Below, piece by piece: positions 17,413-25,247 of a DNA stretch of 59,330 nt. The notes beneath the pieces were generated by a model. That model saw only the letters and a program-made list of their open reading frames with translations, was not told the origin of the DNA and did no database searches. Each line of letters begins with the position of its first letter. The stretch's first letter is position 1. This stretch comes from LMUY01 sp964242925 (lineage in GTDB: Bacteria > Pseudomonadota > Alphaproteobacteria > Acetobacterales > Acetobacteraceae): NCBI GenBank assembly GCA_964242925.1, contig CAXTBW010000015.1, forward strand, positions 1 to 59,330. The letters run 5' to 3'. Position numbers and translations under genes: made by a program.

Positions 17413-18210
17413 TCAGGTTGCGACCGGCGGTTCGTGCAGGCTGACGGCGATGCCCTCCAGCTCTGGCCGCGGCGCGGGGTAGCGCCGCATCACCGCCGGG
17501 TCATGGCCCGGCACGATGTGGTCCGGCGTAGGGGCGGCGGCCCGCAGCGCGTCGAACCCCTCCAGCATCTCGCCGATGTGGAACGCCGTGGTGAAGGGAC
17601 GGCCCAGCTCCATGTTGTCGTAGAAGTGCGTCACGTCCGACGCGAGCACGACGGGTCCGCGCGCGGTGTTCACCCGCACGAATTGCAGCCCGGCGGAATG
17701 GCCTCCAACCGGGTGCAGAGTTATGCCAGGCGCCACCTCTGCCGGGCCATTGTGCATGCGCACGCGACCGTCGTAGTTCAGTCGCACGATGCCGCACACG
17801 TCCTCCACCTCGAAGGAGTGCGACAGCTTCGGGTAGCGCATGTAGCGGCCGGTGGCATAGTGCATCTCCGGTTCCTGCAGGTGGAACTCGGCGGCGGGAA
17901 AGCGGCCGAAATGCCCGACATGGTCGTAATGCAGGTGGGTCAGCACGACGTTGCGCACCTTCGCCGGGTCAACGCCCAGCAAGCCGAGCGCGTCGACCGG
18001 GTCGCGCAGGAACTCGCGCTTGCGCCGGGCGGCGACCTCTGCGGTGAAGCCGGCATCGACTACGATCGCCTGGTCGGGGCCGATCGCAACCCAGACGAAA
18101 TAGTCCATCGGCATCGGGCCGTCATGCGGATCGCCGCCGATGAAGTGCTCGGCGCGGCGGGCGGCGCGGGTGGCGTACCGAATAGCGTAGACCTGGTATT
18201 CGGGCGTCAC
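17413..18210 (-). CDS. MBL-fold metallo-hydrolase (lactonase-like)
   Basis: The protein has 265 residues. The zinc motif is VLTHLHYDHVGHFG near residue 110, followed by distal ligands in GGHSAGLQFV, LASDVTHFYDN and PGHDPAVM. The layout matches the N-acyl-homoserine-lactonase (AiiA-like) group, but here it sits in a catabolic operon, so opening of a metabolic lactone is likelier than quorum quenching. It overlaps the PrpF gene by 4 bases. It shares the opening YAIRYATR and DPHDGPMPMDYFVWVA with the paralogue at 30637-31413. Confidence 0.88.
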   Translation of the reverse strand: MTPEYQVYAIRYATRAARRAEHFIGGDPHDGPMPMDYFVWVAIGPDQAIVVDAGFTAEVAARRKREFLRDPVDALGLLGVDPAKVRNVVLTHLHYDHVGHFGRFPAAEFHLQEPEMHYATGRYMRYPKLSHSFEVEDVCGIVRLNYDGRVRMHNGPAEVAPGITLHPVGGHSAGLQFVRVNTARGPVVLASDVTHFYDNMELGRPFTTAFHIGEMLEGFDALRAAAPTPDHIVPGHDPAVMRRYPAPRPELEGIAVSLHEPPVAT

Positions 18211-19379
18211 GCTGCTTCGCTCTCGGTGAACACATAGCCCTCCATGATGCGACGCGCGGTGCGGCCGAGCGTGGCGCGGCGGACGGTGAAGCCGCCGCCG
18301 TCGGCCTGCACGTCGGACTCGGTTTCGATCACGCCGGCCGGGTGGCCGATGCGCACCTCGCCGCTGTTGCGGCCAGCGGGTCCGCGCAGCGCCTGGTGCA
18401 CGATGGTGCCGGGGATGCGGCTGGCGACCCCGGTGCAGACGGTGCTGGTCCCCGCATAGGTCTTGTGCATCTGCTGCATGAACATCAGCCGGCTGACCAG
18501 GTCGACCTCCTCGGCCGCGACCATGCGCTTGTTCAGTTCGTCGCGATACGGCGCGGGGGGACTGATCATGCCGATCAGCGGCGTGGCCGGGCTCTCCTGC
18601 CGCGACCGGGCGGGCGCGCTGACCATGCCCATGCGGTGCGCGCCGGCGCCGCGGATGCGCTCCAGCAAATCCCGCAGTTCCGGCTTGGCGTCGATCTCGG
18701 CCGCGGTCTCGGTGCCGGCCAGGCCCAAATCGCTTGCGCGGACGAAGACGTGTGCGTTGCCTATGTCGACCAGCGACACCTGTATCGGGCTCAGACCTTC
18801 CACCTCCAGCGTGTCCACGGGGTTGCCGGTGGGCAGCAGGCTGCCGGTGGCGCCGCCTGCGGTGTCGGCGAAGTCGATCAGGATGCGCGCGCCGGAGCCG
18901 GGCACGCCGGGCACTGTGTAGTTGCCGGCCTCCAATGGGCGCTGGCCGTCCACGGGGACCTCGATGGTCAGCACGCGGTTGAGGTTGGTGTTGAAGGCCC
19001 GGACCACGGTGACCGGCGACTGCGGCTGCACCAGGCCCTCGTAGACGGCGTAGGCGCCGACCGCCGCGCTAATGTTGCCGCACAGGCTGATGTAGTCCAC
19101 GTCCGCGTGGTCGATCTCCACCTGGCCGAACGTGTAGGTCAGGTGCGTGCCTGCGGCGCGCTTGTCGTCGCGCGGCGGGCCGATGATGGCGAGCTTGCTG
19201 GTCAGCGGGTCGGCGCCGCCAAGCCCATCGATCTGCCGCCGATCGGGCGAGCCGAAGATGCGCAGGATGAGTTGGCGGCGCGCGTCGGCGGCCTGCGGCA
19301 GGTCGGCCTCCTTCAGGAACACCGCCTTGCTGGTGCCGCCGCGCATGATGACGCATCGTGTGGACTTTGCTGCACTCAC
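18207..19379 (-). CDS. PrpF family isomerase (aconitate/4-oxalomesaconate-tautomerase-like)
   Basis: The protein has 390 residues with two diaminopimelate-epimerase-like halves. Visible signatures are VIMRGGTSKAVFLKEADLP at the N-terminus, GLGGADPLTSKLAII, YISLCGNISAAVGAYAV with the active-site Cys, and the second-half IRIGHPAGVI-like segment. PrpF and GalD move a double bond in tricarboxylates (2-methyl-cis-aconitate; 4-oxalomesaconate). A GTG at 19379 is chosen because GGGAGG lies a few bases before it; an ATG at 19412 adds 11 residues. It leads the minus-strand operon with the lactonase, PrpD-family and lyase genes. Confidence 0.88.
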   Translation of the reverse strand: MSAAKSTRCVIMRGGTSKAVFLKEADLPQAADARRQLILRIFGSPDRRQIDGLGGADPLTSKLAIIGPPRDDKRAAGTHLTYTFGQVEIDHADVDYISLCGNISAAVGAYAVYEGLVQPQSPVTVVRAFNTNLNRVLTIEVPVDGQRPLEAGNYTVPGVPGSGARILIDFADTAGGATGSLLPTGNPVDTLEVEGLSPIQVSLVDIGNAHVFVRASDLGLAGTETAAEIDAKPELRDLLERIRGAGAHRMGMVSAPARSRQESPATPLIGMISPPAPYRDELNKRMVAAEEVDLVSRLMFMQQMHKTYAGTSTVCTGVASRIPGTIVHQALRGPAGRNSGEVRIGHPAGVIETESDVQADGGGFTVRRATLGRTARRIMEGYVFTESEAA

Positions 19380-19473
19380 CGTCCGTTCCCTCCCAAGCCG
19401 TAGGGACAGCATGGGCGCGGCGGGCGGGATGCCGCAACTGCCGAGAGCGAGAGGCTGGTCCTCTCACCCCGCT

Positions 19474-19495
19474 CCTCTCCCGCAGGCGGGAGAGG
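19474..19495. repeat. Short perfect palindrome in a divergent intergenic region
   Basis: CCTCTCCCGC is followed after two bases by GCGGGAGAGG, a 10-base perfect inverted repeat. It lies between the divergent PrpF and Ldh_2 genes. Similar palindromes are common dispersed repeats in proteobacteria; no T-run follows, so it is not an obvious terminator. Confidence 0.6.
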
Positions 19496-19556
19496 GAGAG
19501 CCGGCTTGCGGGGTGGCTGCTTGGCTCGATAGCCTACGACCGGACGGGGGAACGGT

Positions 19557-20543
19557 ATGCAACTCACAATCCAGGAAGCGACCGCGCTGGCGGAGCAGAG
19601 CCTGGCACGGCTCGGCTACGATGCCGGCCAGGCGGCGACGATCGCGGCGCACCTGATGGATTGCGAGCTGCGCGGCCTGTCCTACGGCGGGCTGGCGCGG
19701 CTGCTGAGCGTCGCGGACCGGCTGGGCGGCGCCGGCCCGTCTCGCACGCCGATCCGGTTGCTGAAGGAGAGCCCGGTCTCCGCCCGCCTCGATGGCGGGG
19801 ACCAGATCGGCTACCTGGTGGGCGAGCGCGCGACGCAAATCGCCATCGACAAGGCGCTCGCGGTCGGCATCGCCGTGGTGGGCGCCAACAACACCTGGTA
19901 TACCGGCATGTTGTCTTACTTCGCCGAGATGGCGGTGGCGAAAGGGCTGGTGCTGATGGTCGCATCCAACGCTTCTGCGTGGGTGGCGCCGCACGGCGGC
20001 ACGCAAGGACGGTTCGGCACCAACCCCATCTGCTTCGCATTCCCCTCCAGGGAAGACCCCGTGATCTACGACATCGGCACCTCCGCCATCATCCATGCGG
20101 AGGTCGTGCTGGCCCGGCGTCTCGGCCGCACCCTGCCAGTAGGCGCCGCCTACGACGGCGCCGGGCAGCCAACGCGCGACCCGGTCGCCGCACTGGGCGG
20201 CGCCTTCGCAACGTGGGGCGGGCATCGCGGCAGCGGCTTGGCGGTGGTGGTGCAGCTGCTCGGCCTGCTCGCCGGATCGCCGGCCATCCCGGGCGAATTG
20301 AAGGAGTTCGGCTTCCTCGTCATCGCCCTGCGCCCTGACCTGCTGACCGACGCTGACGAGTTCGCGGCGGGCGTGGCCGCCTATGGCGACGCAGTGCGCG
20401 GCACGCGTCCGGTGGACGGGATGGGCCCGGTCCGCATGCCGTTCGACCGCTCCCGCGCCGAGCGGACGCGCCGACGGGAGGGCGGCGTCTTGGAGGTGGA
20501 GGATGCGGTCGTGGCAGCGTTGCGCGCGTTGCCCGGAGCATGA
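19557..20543 (+). CDS. Ldh family oxidoreductase (malate/L-lactate/sulfolactate dehydrogenase type)
   Basis: The protein has 328 residues of the Ldh_2 (YlbC/ComC) fold, unrelated to classical LDH. Motifs are LMDCELRGLSYGGLARLL near residue 35, GVVGANNTWYTGMLSYF-like segment, HGGTQGRFGTNPICFAFP and GGHRGSGLAVVVQLLG. The usual catalytic H in NSxHxG is here NNTWYTG, so the active site is changed. NAD(P)-linked oxidation of a 2-hydroxyacid is the family role. It is divergent from the PrpF operon, and the following SDR overlaps it by 4 bases. Confidence 0.85.
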   Translation: MQLTIQEATALAEQSLARLGYDAGQAATIAAHLMDCELRGLSYGGLARLLSVADRLGGAGPSRTPIRLLKESPVSARLDGGDQIGYLVGERATQIAIDKALAVGIAVVGANNTWYTGMLSYFAEMAVAKGLVLMVASNASAWVAPHGGTQGRFGTNPICFAFPSREDPVIYDIGTSAIIHAEVVLARRLGRTLPVGAAYDGAGQPTRDPVAALGGAFATWGGHRGSGLAVVVQLLGLLAGSPAIPGELKEFGFLVIALRPDLLTDADEFAAGVAAYGDAVRGTRPVDGMGPVRMPFDRSRAERTRRREGGVLEVEDAVVAALRALPGA

Positions 20544-21280
20544 GCGAGGCTGCTCCGCGCGCCGCCCTCGTCACCGGCAGCGCCAGCAATATCGGCCGCG
20601 CCATCGCTCTACGGCTGGCCGCGGACGGGTTTGCCGTCATGGTGCATGCCCGGCAGTCGCGCGCCGCGGCGGAGGAGACGGCGGGCGCCATCCGCGCGGC
20701 TGGAGGGCTAGCGGCGGTGCACCTGGCCGACATCTCCGACCAGGCGCAGGCGGCCGGGCTGGTCGCCGCGACGGTCGCGGCGTTCGGACGGTTGGACGTG
20801 TTGGTCAACAACGCCTCGATGCGTCGGCAAACGCCGTTCGCGTCCATCACGCCGGCGGAATGGAGCGAGGTGATCGGCGCCACGCTGGACGGCTCGTTTT
20901 ACGTCTCGCAGGCTGCTTCACCGCATCTATTGGCTGTGCCGTCCGCCGCCATAGTCAACCTCGGCGGCATCGCGGCGCATGCGGGCGCCAAGGGCCGGGT
21001 TCACGCCATCACGGCGAAAGCGGCGATCATCGGGCTGACCCGGGCGTTGGCGCACGAGTTCGCCGGCACGGGGGTGCGGGTGAACTGCGTCGCGCCCGGC
21101 ATGATCGAGACGGTGCGCGCCGTGACCGTCGGTGCGCCGCCCGTGTTGCCGGCTACCTTGGTCGGCCATCACGGCCTGCCCGAGGATGTGGCGGGCGCCG
21201 TGTCGTTCCTGGCCGGGCCCGGCGGCCGCTACATCACTGGCCAAACCCTTCACGTGAACGGCGGCGCTTTCCTGCCTTAG
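20540..21280 (+). CDS. SDR-fold protein lacking the catalytic Ser and Tyr
   Basis: The protein has 246 residues. The fold and cofactor motif are intact (TGSASNIGRAIALRLAADG, NNASMRRQTPFA, VNCVAPGMIETVR, a C-terminal GQTLHVNGGAFLP). The catalytic positions are not: the usual IVN-S-S is IVNLGGIAAH, and the usual YxxxK is AITAK, leaving only the Lys. Related SDRs with this HxxTAK pattern occur in other alphaproteobacteria, so this is a subfamily trait rather than decay. Binding or a non-redox reaction is possible. It overlaps the Ldh_2 gene by 4 bases. Confidence 0.85.
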   Translation: MSEAAPRAALVTGSASNIGRAIALRLAADGFAVMVHARQSRAAAEETAGAIRAAGGLAAVHLADISDQAQAAGLVAATVAAFGRLDVLVNNASMRRQTPFASITPAEWSEVIGATLDGSFYVSQAASPHLLAVPSAAIVNLGGIAAHAGAKGRVHAITAKAAIIGLTRALAHEFAGTGVRVNCVAPGMIETVRAVTVGAPPVLPATLVGHHGLPEDVAGAVSFLAGPGGRYITGQTLHVNGGAFLP

Positions 21281-21318
21281 GACTTGCCTGTTTCAGGTCG
21301 CGTCAATCTGGATTTCGT

Positions 21319-21347
21319 CCACAAAGCCCAGGCATGACGGTCAAAGA
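21319..21347. repeat. Half copy of family A repeat
   Basis: About 29 bases, ending AAAGCCCAGGCATGACGG, match one arm of the family A inverted repeat. The partner arm is not recognisable. It lies between the convergent SDR and cupin genes. Confidence 0.45.
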
Positions 21348-21372
21348 ACGCGCGTTGTCTCCGCTTGAGCGG

Positions 21373-21774
21373 TTAGCCCTGCCGGGTGGCCGGGCCATTA
21401 TAGTCGGCGTCCGAAACCTCGCCCTGCCACGACGTGACGCCCAGCGAAATCGCCGTGTGGGTCATCGTAGTGTCTGGGGAGGCGCCGTGCCAGTGGCGTT
21501 CGCCGGCCGGGATCCACACCGTATCGCCAGCATGTATCACGCGCGCCGGTTCGCCCTCCAATTGGATGAGCCCGCGGCCGGAGATGACCTGCAGGATCTG
21601 CCCCGTCTCGTGGGTGTGCCAGAAGGTGCGCGCGCCGGGGCTGAAGGTGACGTTGGTGATGGACACGCCGTTGGTGGACGGCATGGTTACGTAGGCGTTC
21701 ACCTGGCCGCTGAACTGCGAGGCCCGCTTGCCCGCGAGCCCGGCCTGCTTCTCCGGAGGAATGATGGTGATCAT
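21373..21774 (-). CDS. Cupin domain protein
   Basis: The protein has 133 residues and is closely similar along its length to the cupin at 14790-15173. Shared segments include the opening QFSGQVNAYVTMP, FSPGARTFWHTHETGQILQV, AGDTVWIPAGERHWHGA and ISLGVTSWQ. The metal-binding His pair HTH and the second HWH are present. It lies 14 bases downstream of a beta-hydroxyacid dehydrogenase on the same strand. Substrate unknown. Confidence 0.88.
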   Translation of the reverse strand: MITIIPPEKQAGLAGKRASQFSGQVNAYVTMPSTNGVSITNVTFSPGARTFWHTHETGQILQVISGRGLIQLEGEPARVIHAGDTVWIPAGERHWHGASPDTTMTHTAISLGVTSWQGEVSDADYNGPATRQG

Positions 21775-21788
21775 GACGCTTCTCCCGA

Positions 21789-22682
21789 TTAGGACTCGTG
21801 CAGGCGGACGCCGCCGGCAATGTCGCCGATCGCGTCCACCACCTTGTTGCTGATCTCGCCGGCATAGCCGAGCCCGATCGCGAGCCCGAAGCTGGCCAGC
21901 GGACCGGACGCGTTCAGGCTGGTCATGCCGAGCTGTCCAACGAGCTCCGAATACAGCACCACGTCCTTCATCATCAGCGTGTTGCTCAACCCGCCCTTGA
22001 GGTAGTCGCCCTTGATGATCTTGGGGAAGCGATTGGTCGTGGCATAGTTGATGCCCGAGCTTTTGTTCAGCACGCTCAGCAACATCTCAAGGTCCAGCCC
22101 GGCCTTCTTGCCGGCGACCATGACCTCTGCGGTCGCGGCGAGGGACACGGCATTGAGAAAGTTGTTCAGCAGCTTGGCCGTATGCCCGGCGCCGCTCTCG
22201 CCCAAGTGGAAAATGTTGGTGGCGAAGCTCTCCAGCACGCCGCGCGCCGCCTCCAGATGGCGTGCGTCACCGCCGACCATGAGCGTCAGTGTCCCGGCCT
22301 CCGCCGCGGAGGCGCCGCCCGAGATGCCCGCATCGAGATAGGCCGCGCCTTTCTGCGCCAACCGGTCGTGCAGGCGGCGCGTGGAGCCGGGCGAGGACGT
22401 GCTGAGATCGACCACGAGTTGCCCCTGGCGCGCGTGGGCGAGCAACCCATCCTCGCCGAGCACGACCGCCTCGACCGCCCGGCTGTCCGGTAGGGAGAGC
22501 AGGATCAACTCCGCGCCCTTCGCCACCGCGGCCACGGAGCCGGCTGCCTCGGCGCCGATCGCCTCCGCGCCGCCAGGGCGCAGGTCGTAGCCGAGCACCG
22601 CGCGGCCTTTCTGCACGACGTGCCGGCCCATCCGGCTGCCCATGTTGCCGAGCCCGATGAACCCGATTGGCGGATGCTGCAT
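21789..22682 (-). CDS. NAD(P)-dependent beta-hydroxyacid dehydrogenase (HIBADH family)
   Basis: The protein has 297 residues. The nucleotide motif GFIGLGNMGSRMGRHVVQKG is at residues 7-26, the substrate signature DAGISGGASAAEAGTLTLMVGG, and the catalytic Lys is in GHTAKLLNNFLNAVSLAATAE. It is typical of 3-hydroxyisobutyrate or 2-hydroxy-3-oxopropionate reductases. It follows a GntR regulator on the same strand (17 bases) and precedes the cupin, forming a likely GntR-dehydrogenase-cupin operon. It is a diverged paralogue of 13688-14590. Confidence 0.9.
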   Translation of the reverse strand: MQHPPIGFIGLGNMGSRMGRHVVQKGRAVLGYDLRPGGAEAIGAEAAGSVAAVAKGAELILLSLPDSRAVEAVVLGEDGLLAHARQGQLVVDLSTSSPGSTRRLHDRLAQKGAAYLDAGISGGASAAEAGTLTLMVGGDARHLEAARGVLESFATNIFHLGESGAGHTAKLLNNFLNAVSLAATAEVMVAGKKAGLDLEMLLSVLNKSSGINYATTNRFPKIIKGDYLKGGLSNTLMMKDVVLYSELVGQLGMTSLNASGPLASFGLAIGLGYAGEISNKVVDAIGDIAGGVRLHES

Positions 22683-22699
22683 TGTATCCTCCCTGACTT

Positions 22700-23446
22700 C
22701 TACGCTCGCGCAGACGGCTCCTCCTGAGCCGCTTCCTGCGCCTTGAGGATGCGGAGCGCCACCGCGGCGGCGGCATGCACATGGTCCTCGCAGGCCGCGC
22801 GCGCCGCCGCGGGGTCCCGCCGCTCGACTGCTTCCACGATGCGCCCGATCTCCGCCATCATTTCCGGCAGCCGGCCGGGCGCCGACAACGACGTCGCGCG
22901 CAGACGCATGTTGCGGTTCATCAGCTGCCCAAGCATCCGCGCCGCATGGTCGTTGCGACTACCGCTCAGCAGCACGTCGTAGAAGCGCCGCTTGACGTCC
23001 AGCAAGGCTTGCTGCCCCTCCGCAGGGTCGAATCGGGCGAGCGCTTCGAACGCGCGGCGCAGCGCAGCGCGCTCGTCGTCGGAGGCGCGCTGCGCAAAAC
23101 CCGCGCCGGCCAGGCCCTCCAGCGCGACCCGCACCTCATACACCTGCGCTGCCTCGGCTGCGGACAAGTGAGCCACGAACGGCCCGCGATTCGGCGCCAC
23201 CGTGACCAGCCCCTCGGCCTCCAGCAGCCGCACCGCTTCGCGCACGATGCCTCGGCTGACGCCCAGCATGTCGCATAGCGTGCGGTCGGATAGATGCTGC
23301 CCGGCGGTGAAGACGCCATCGATGATGGCGCGGCGCAACCGTTCCTCGACCTGGCGGCGCACCGGCTGCGGCGTGATCCTGATCGACGCCGCAACCGATG
23401 CGCCGGTCTCACAGTCAGGCTGCGGTTGGTTTCGGTCCGAATACAT
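22700..23446 (-). CDS. GntR family transcriptional regulator, FCD type
   Basis: The protein has 248 residues. An N-terminal winged helix spans about residues 25-90 (LRRAIIDGVFTAGQHLSDR, LGVSRGIVREAVRLLEAEGL, VAPNRGPFV). A C-terminal all-helical FCD domain for effector binding follows, with YEVRVALEGLAGAGFA and DVKRRFYDVLLSGSRNDHAARM. FCD regulators respond to small organic acids. Divergent from the carboxymuconolactone-decarboxylase-like gene and probably controls both directions from the 113-base spacer. Confidence 0.9.
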   Translation of the reverse strand: MYSDRNQPQPDCETGASVAASIRITPQPVRRQVEERLRRAIIDGVFTAGQHLSDRTLCDMLGVSRGIVREAVRLLEAEGLVTVAPNRGPFVAHLSAAEAAQVYEVRVALEGLAGAGFAQRASDDERAALRRAFEALARFDPAEGQQALLDVKRRFYDVLLSGSRNDHAARMLGQLMNRNMRLRATSLSAPGRLPEMMAEIGRIVEAVERRDPAAARAACEDHVHAAAAVALRILKAQEAAQEEPSARA

Positions 23447-23500
23447 CAGTGGCGACTTTGATGGAGCCGGCGTGGTTTCGCAAGCTGTCCGATTGAAGGA

Positions 23501-23529
23501 TTGACAGACAAAGTTGGTCGTTCCTAAGC
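23501..23529 (+). promoter_or_regulatory. Possible promoter and GntR-type operator
   Basis: TTGACAGACAA (23501-23511) matches a -35 hexamer and also has the TTGnCnGnCAA dyad character of GntR-FCD operators. TAAGCT follows about 18 bases later as a weak -10. It lies about 50 bases before the decarboxylase-like gene and divergent from the GntR gene. Prediction from sequence only. Confidence 0.3.
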
Positions 23530-23559
23530 TCCTCGTAAAAGCTATGGGAAGTTAAAGCC

Positions 23560-23958
23560 ATGTCCGACGACGCCGCGCTGTTCGACAAGGGCATGCCGAT
23601 CCGCCGCGAGGTGCTCGGCGCCGAGTACGTCGACGCGTCAATGGCCAAGGCCGATGATTTCATGATGGCGTTCCAACGCGCCACCACCACCATCGCCTGG
23701 GGCTGGGCGTGGGGCGATCCAACACTCGACCGCAAGACGCGCAGCCTCATCAACCTGGCGATGCTAACTGCGCTCAATCGCGCGCCGGAGATCAAGCTGC
23801 ACGTGAAGGGCGCGCTCACCAACGGCGTCACGGTCGAGGAGATCAAGGCGACGTTGCTGCACGCGACCGCGTATTGCGGCATTCCCGCCGGACTGGACGC
23901 GTTCAAGGCGGCTCACGAGGTGCTGGTGAAGGAAGGCGCGCTGCCCGCCAAACCCTAG
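23560..23958 (+). CDS. Carboxymuconolactone decarboxylase family protein
   Basis: The protein has 132 residues, the size of PcaC. Family segments are GMPIRREVLGAEYVDASM, LDRKTRSLINLAMLTALNRAPE, HVKGALTNGVTVEEIKATLLH and AYCGIPAGLDAF. There is only one Cys in the C-terminal motif (no CxxC), so it is not an AhpD-type peroxidase. PcaC decarboxylates 4-carboxymuconolactone, but many relatives in operons act on other lactones. It starts a plus-strand block that continues with the Liv importer 40 bases on. Confidence 0.88.
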   Translation: MSDDAALFDKGMPIRREVLGAEYVDASMAKADDFMMAFQRATTTIAWGWAWGDPTLDRKTRSLINLAMLTALNRAPEIKLHVKGALTNGVTVEEIKATLLHATAYCGIPAGLDAFKAAHEVLVKEGALPAKP

Positions 23959-23998
23959 CTTAGGCGTCGCCTACTAGAACACCAACTGGGGAAACACC

Positions 23999-25234
23999 AT
24001 GCCGATCTCGCGCCGCACCATCCTGCAATCGGGTGCGCTCGCCGCGCCAGCCTTCCTGTCGCGCCGCGCCTCGGCTGCCCCGGCGGAGATCAAGATCGCG
24101 CTGCTGACGCCGTTGTCCGGGCAATGGGCGCGACAGGGTCAGCTCGAGAAGATCGGCGCCGAGATGGCGGTGGAGGACGTCAACAAGTCGGGCGGCGTGC
24201 ATGCCTTCGGCGGCGCGCAGGTGCGCCTCGTGGTCGCCGACGCCGGCGGTACGGTCGACCAAGCCAGCAGCGCGGCGCAGCGTCTGGTCTCGCAGGAGCC
24301 GGACCTCGTGGCCGGGATCGGCGCCTGGCTGTCGTCTTTCACGCTGGCGGCGACCGAGGTGTCGGAGCGTGCGAAGCTGCCGTGGCTGACCCTGTCGTGG
24401 GCGGACAGCATCACGTCGCGCGGGTTCCAATACGTTATCGCCAGTTCGCCGTCGTCCAGCGATCTGATGGGTCAAGTGCTGCGCCCGCTGATCGCGCTTG
24501 CCGCCAAAACAGCAGGCAAGCCGCCAAGTTCGATCGGGATGATCAGCGACGATACCGCAGTTGGCCAAGCGAATGCGGCGCCGCTGCGCAACGGAGGCGC
24601 GGCCAAGTTCGGACTGACGGTGGCCATGGACGAGATCTACACGCCGCCATTGTCCGATGCGACGTCGGTGGTGCAGCGCATCCGCCGCACCAAGCCGGAT
24701 TTCGTGATGCTGAACGCCTCCAACGTGCCGGACGGAAGGCTGTTGCTGCAGAAGATGAACGAGTTCGGCCTGGGCCACGGCAAGCTGCCGATCCTCACCG
24801 TCAGCGCTGCATGGGGCACGCCCGAGATGCTCACGCAGATGGGGGCCACCAACATCGACCAGGTGATCGGCGTGGCTGGCAACTGGGGCTCGAAGAAGCA
24901 GCAGGCGTTGCTCGACAGCATGTGCAAGCGCTCTGGCGAGCCGTGGATGACGCAGGACACGCTGTCCACCTACGGCCATGTCATGCTGGTGAAGGACGCA
25001 ATGGAACGGGCCGCGAGCGTTGACCGCGACAAAGTGATGGCGGCGCTGCTGGCGACGGACACCACCACCGGTCCGGCGCAGTTCTTCCTGGGCGATCACT
25101 TGGCGTTCGAGCCCAATGGGCGGCGCAAGGACGCGGTCGCAGGAATCTTCCAGTGGAAGGAAGGCAAGCCGCTGACCGTGGCGCCGGAGGACGCGGCGTT
25201 CGCCAGCCTGACCTGGCCGGAGCGCCCGGCCTGA
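23999..25234 (+). CDS. ABC transporter substrate-binding protein, branched-chain (LivK) type
   Basis: The protein has 411 residues. The N-terminus MPISRRTILQSGALAAPAFLSRR looks like a Tat signal (SRRTILQ), so the binder is probably exported folded. The mature part has the type I periplasmic binding fold: IKIALLTPLSGQWARQGQ, GAQVRLVVADAGGTVDQA, RRTKPDFVMLNASN and VSAAWGTPEML. The family binds branched-chain amino acids, amides or aromatic acids. With a decarboxylase-like gene before it and an old-yellow enzyme after the importer, an aromatic or alicyclic acid is a plausible ligand. Confidence 0.88.
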   Translation: MPISRRTILQSGALAAPAFLSRRASAAPAEIKIALLTPLSGQWARQGQLEKIGAEMAVEDVNKSGGVHAFGGAQVRLVVADAGGTVDQASSAAQRLVSQEPDLVAGIGAWLSSFTLAATEVSERAKLPWLTLSWADSITSRGFQYVIASSPSSSDLMGQVLRPLIALAAKTAGKPPSSIGMISDDTAVGQANAAPLRNGGAAKFGLTVAMDEIYTPPLSDATSVVQRIRRTKPDFVMLNASNVPDGRLLLQKMNEFGLGHGKLPILTVSAAWGTPEMLTQMGATNIDQVIGVAGNWGSKKQQALLDSMCKRSGEPWMTQDTLSTYGHVMLVKDAMERAASVDRDKVMAALLATDTTTGPAQFFLGDHLAFEPNGRRKDAVAGIFQWKEGKPLTVAPEDAAFASLTWPERPA

Positions 25235-25247
25235 CCGGCGACTTAGC

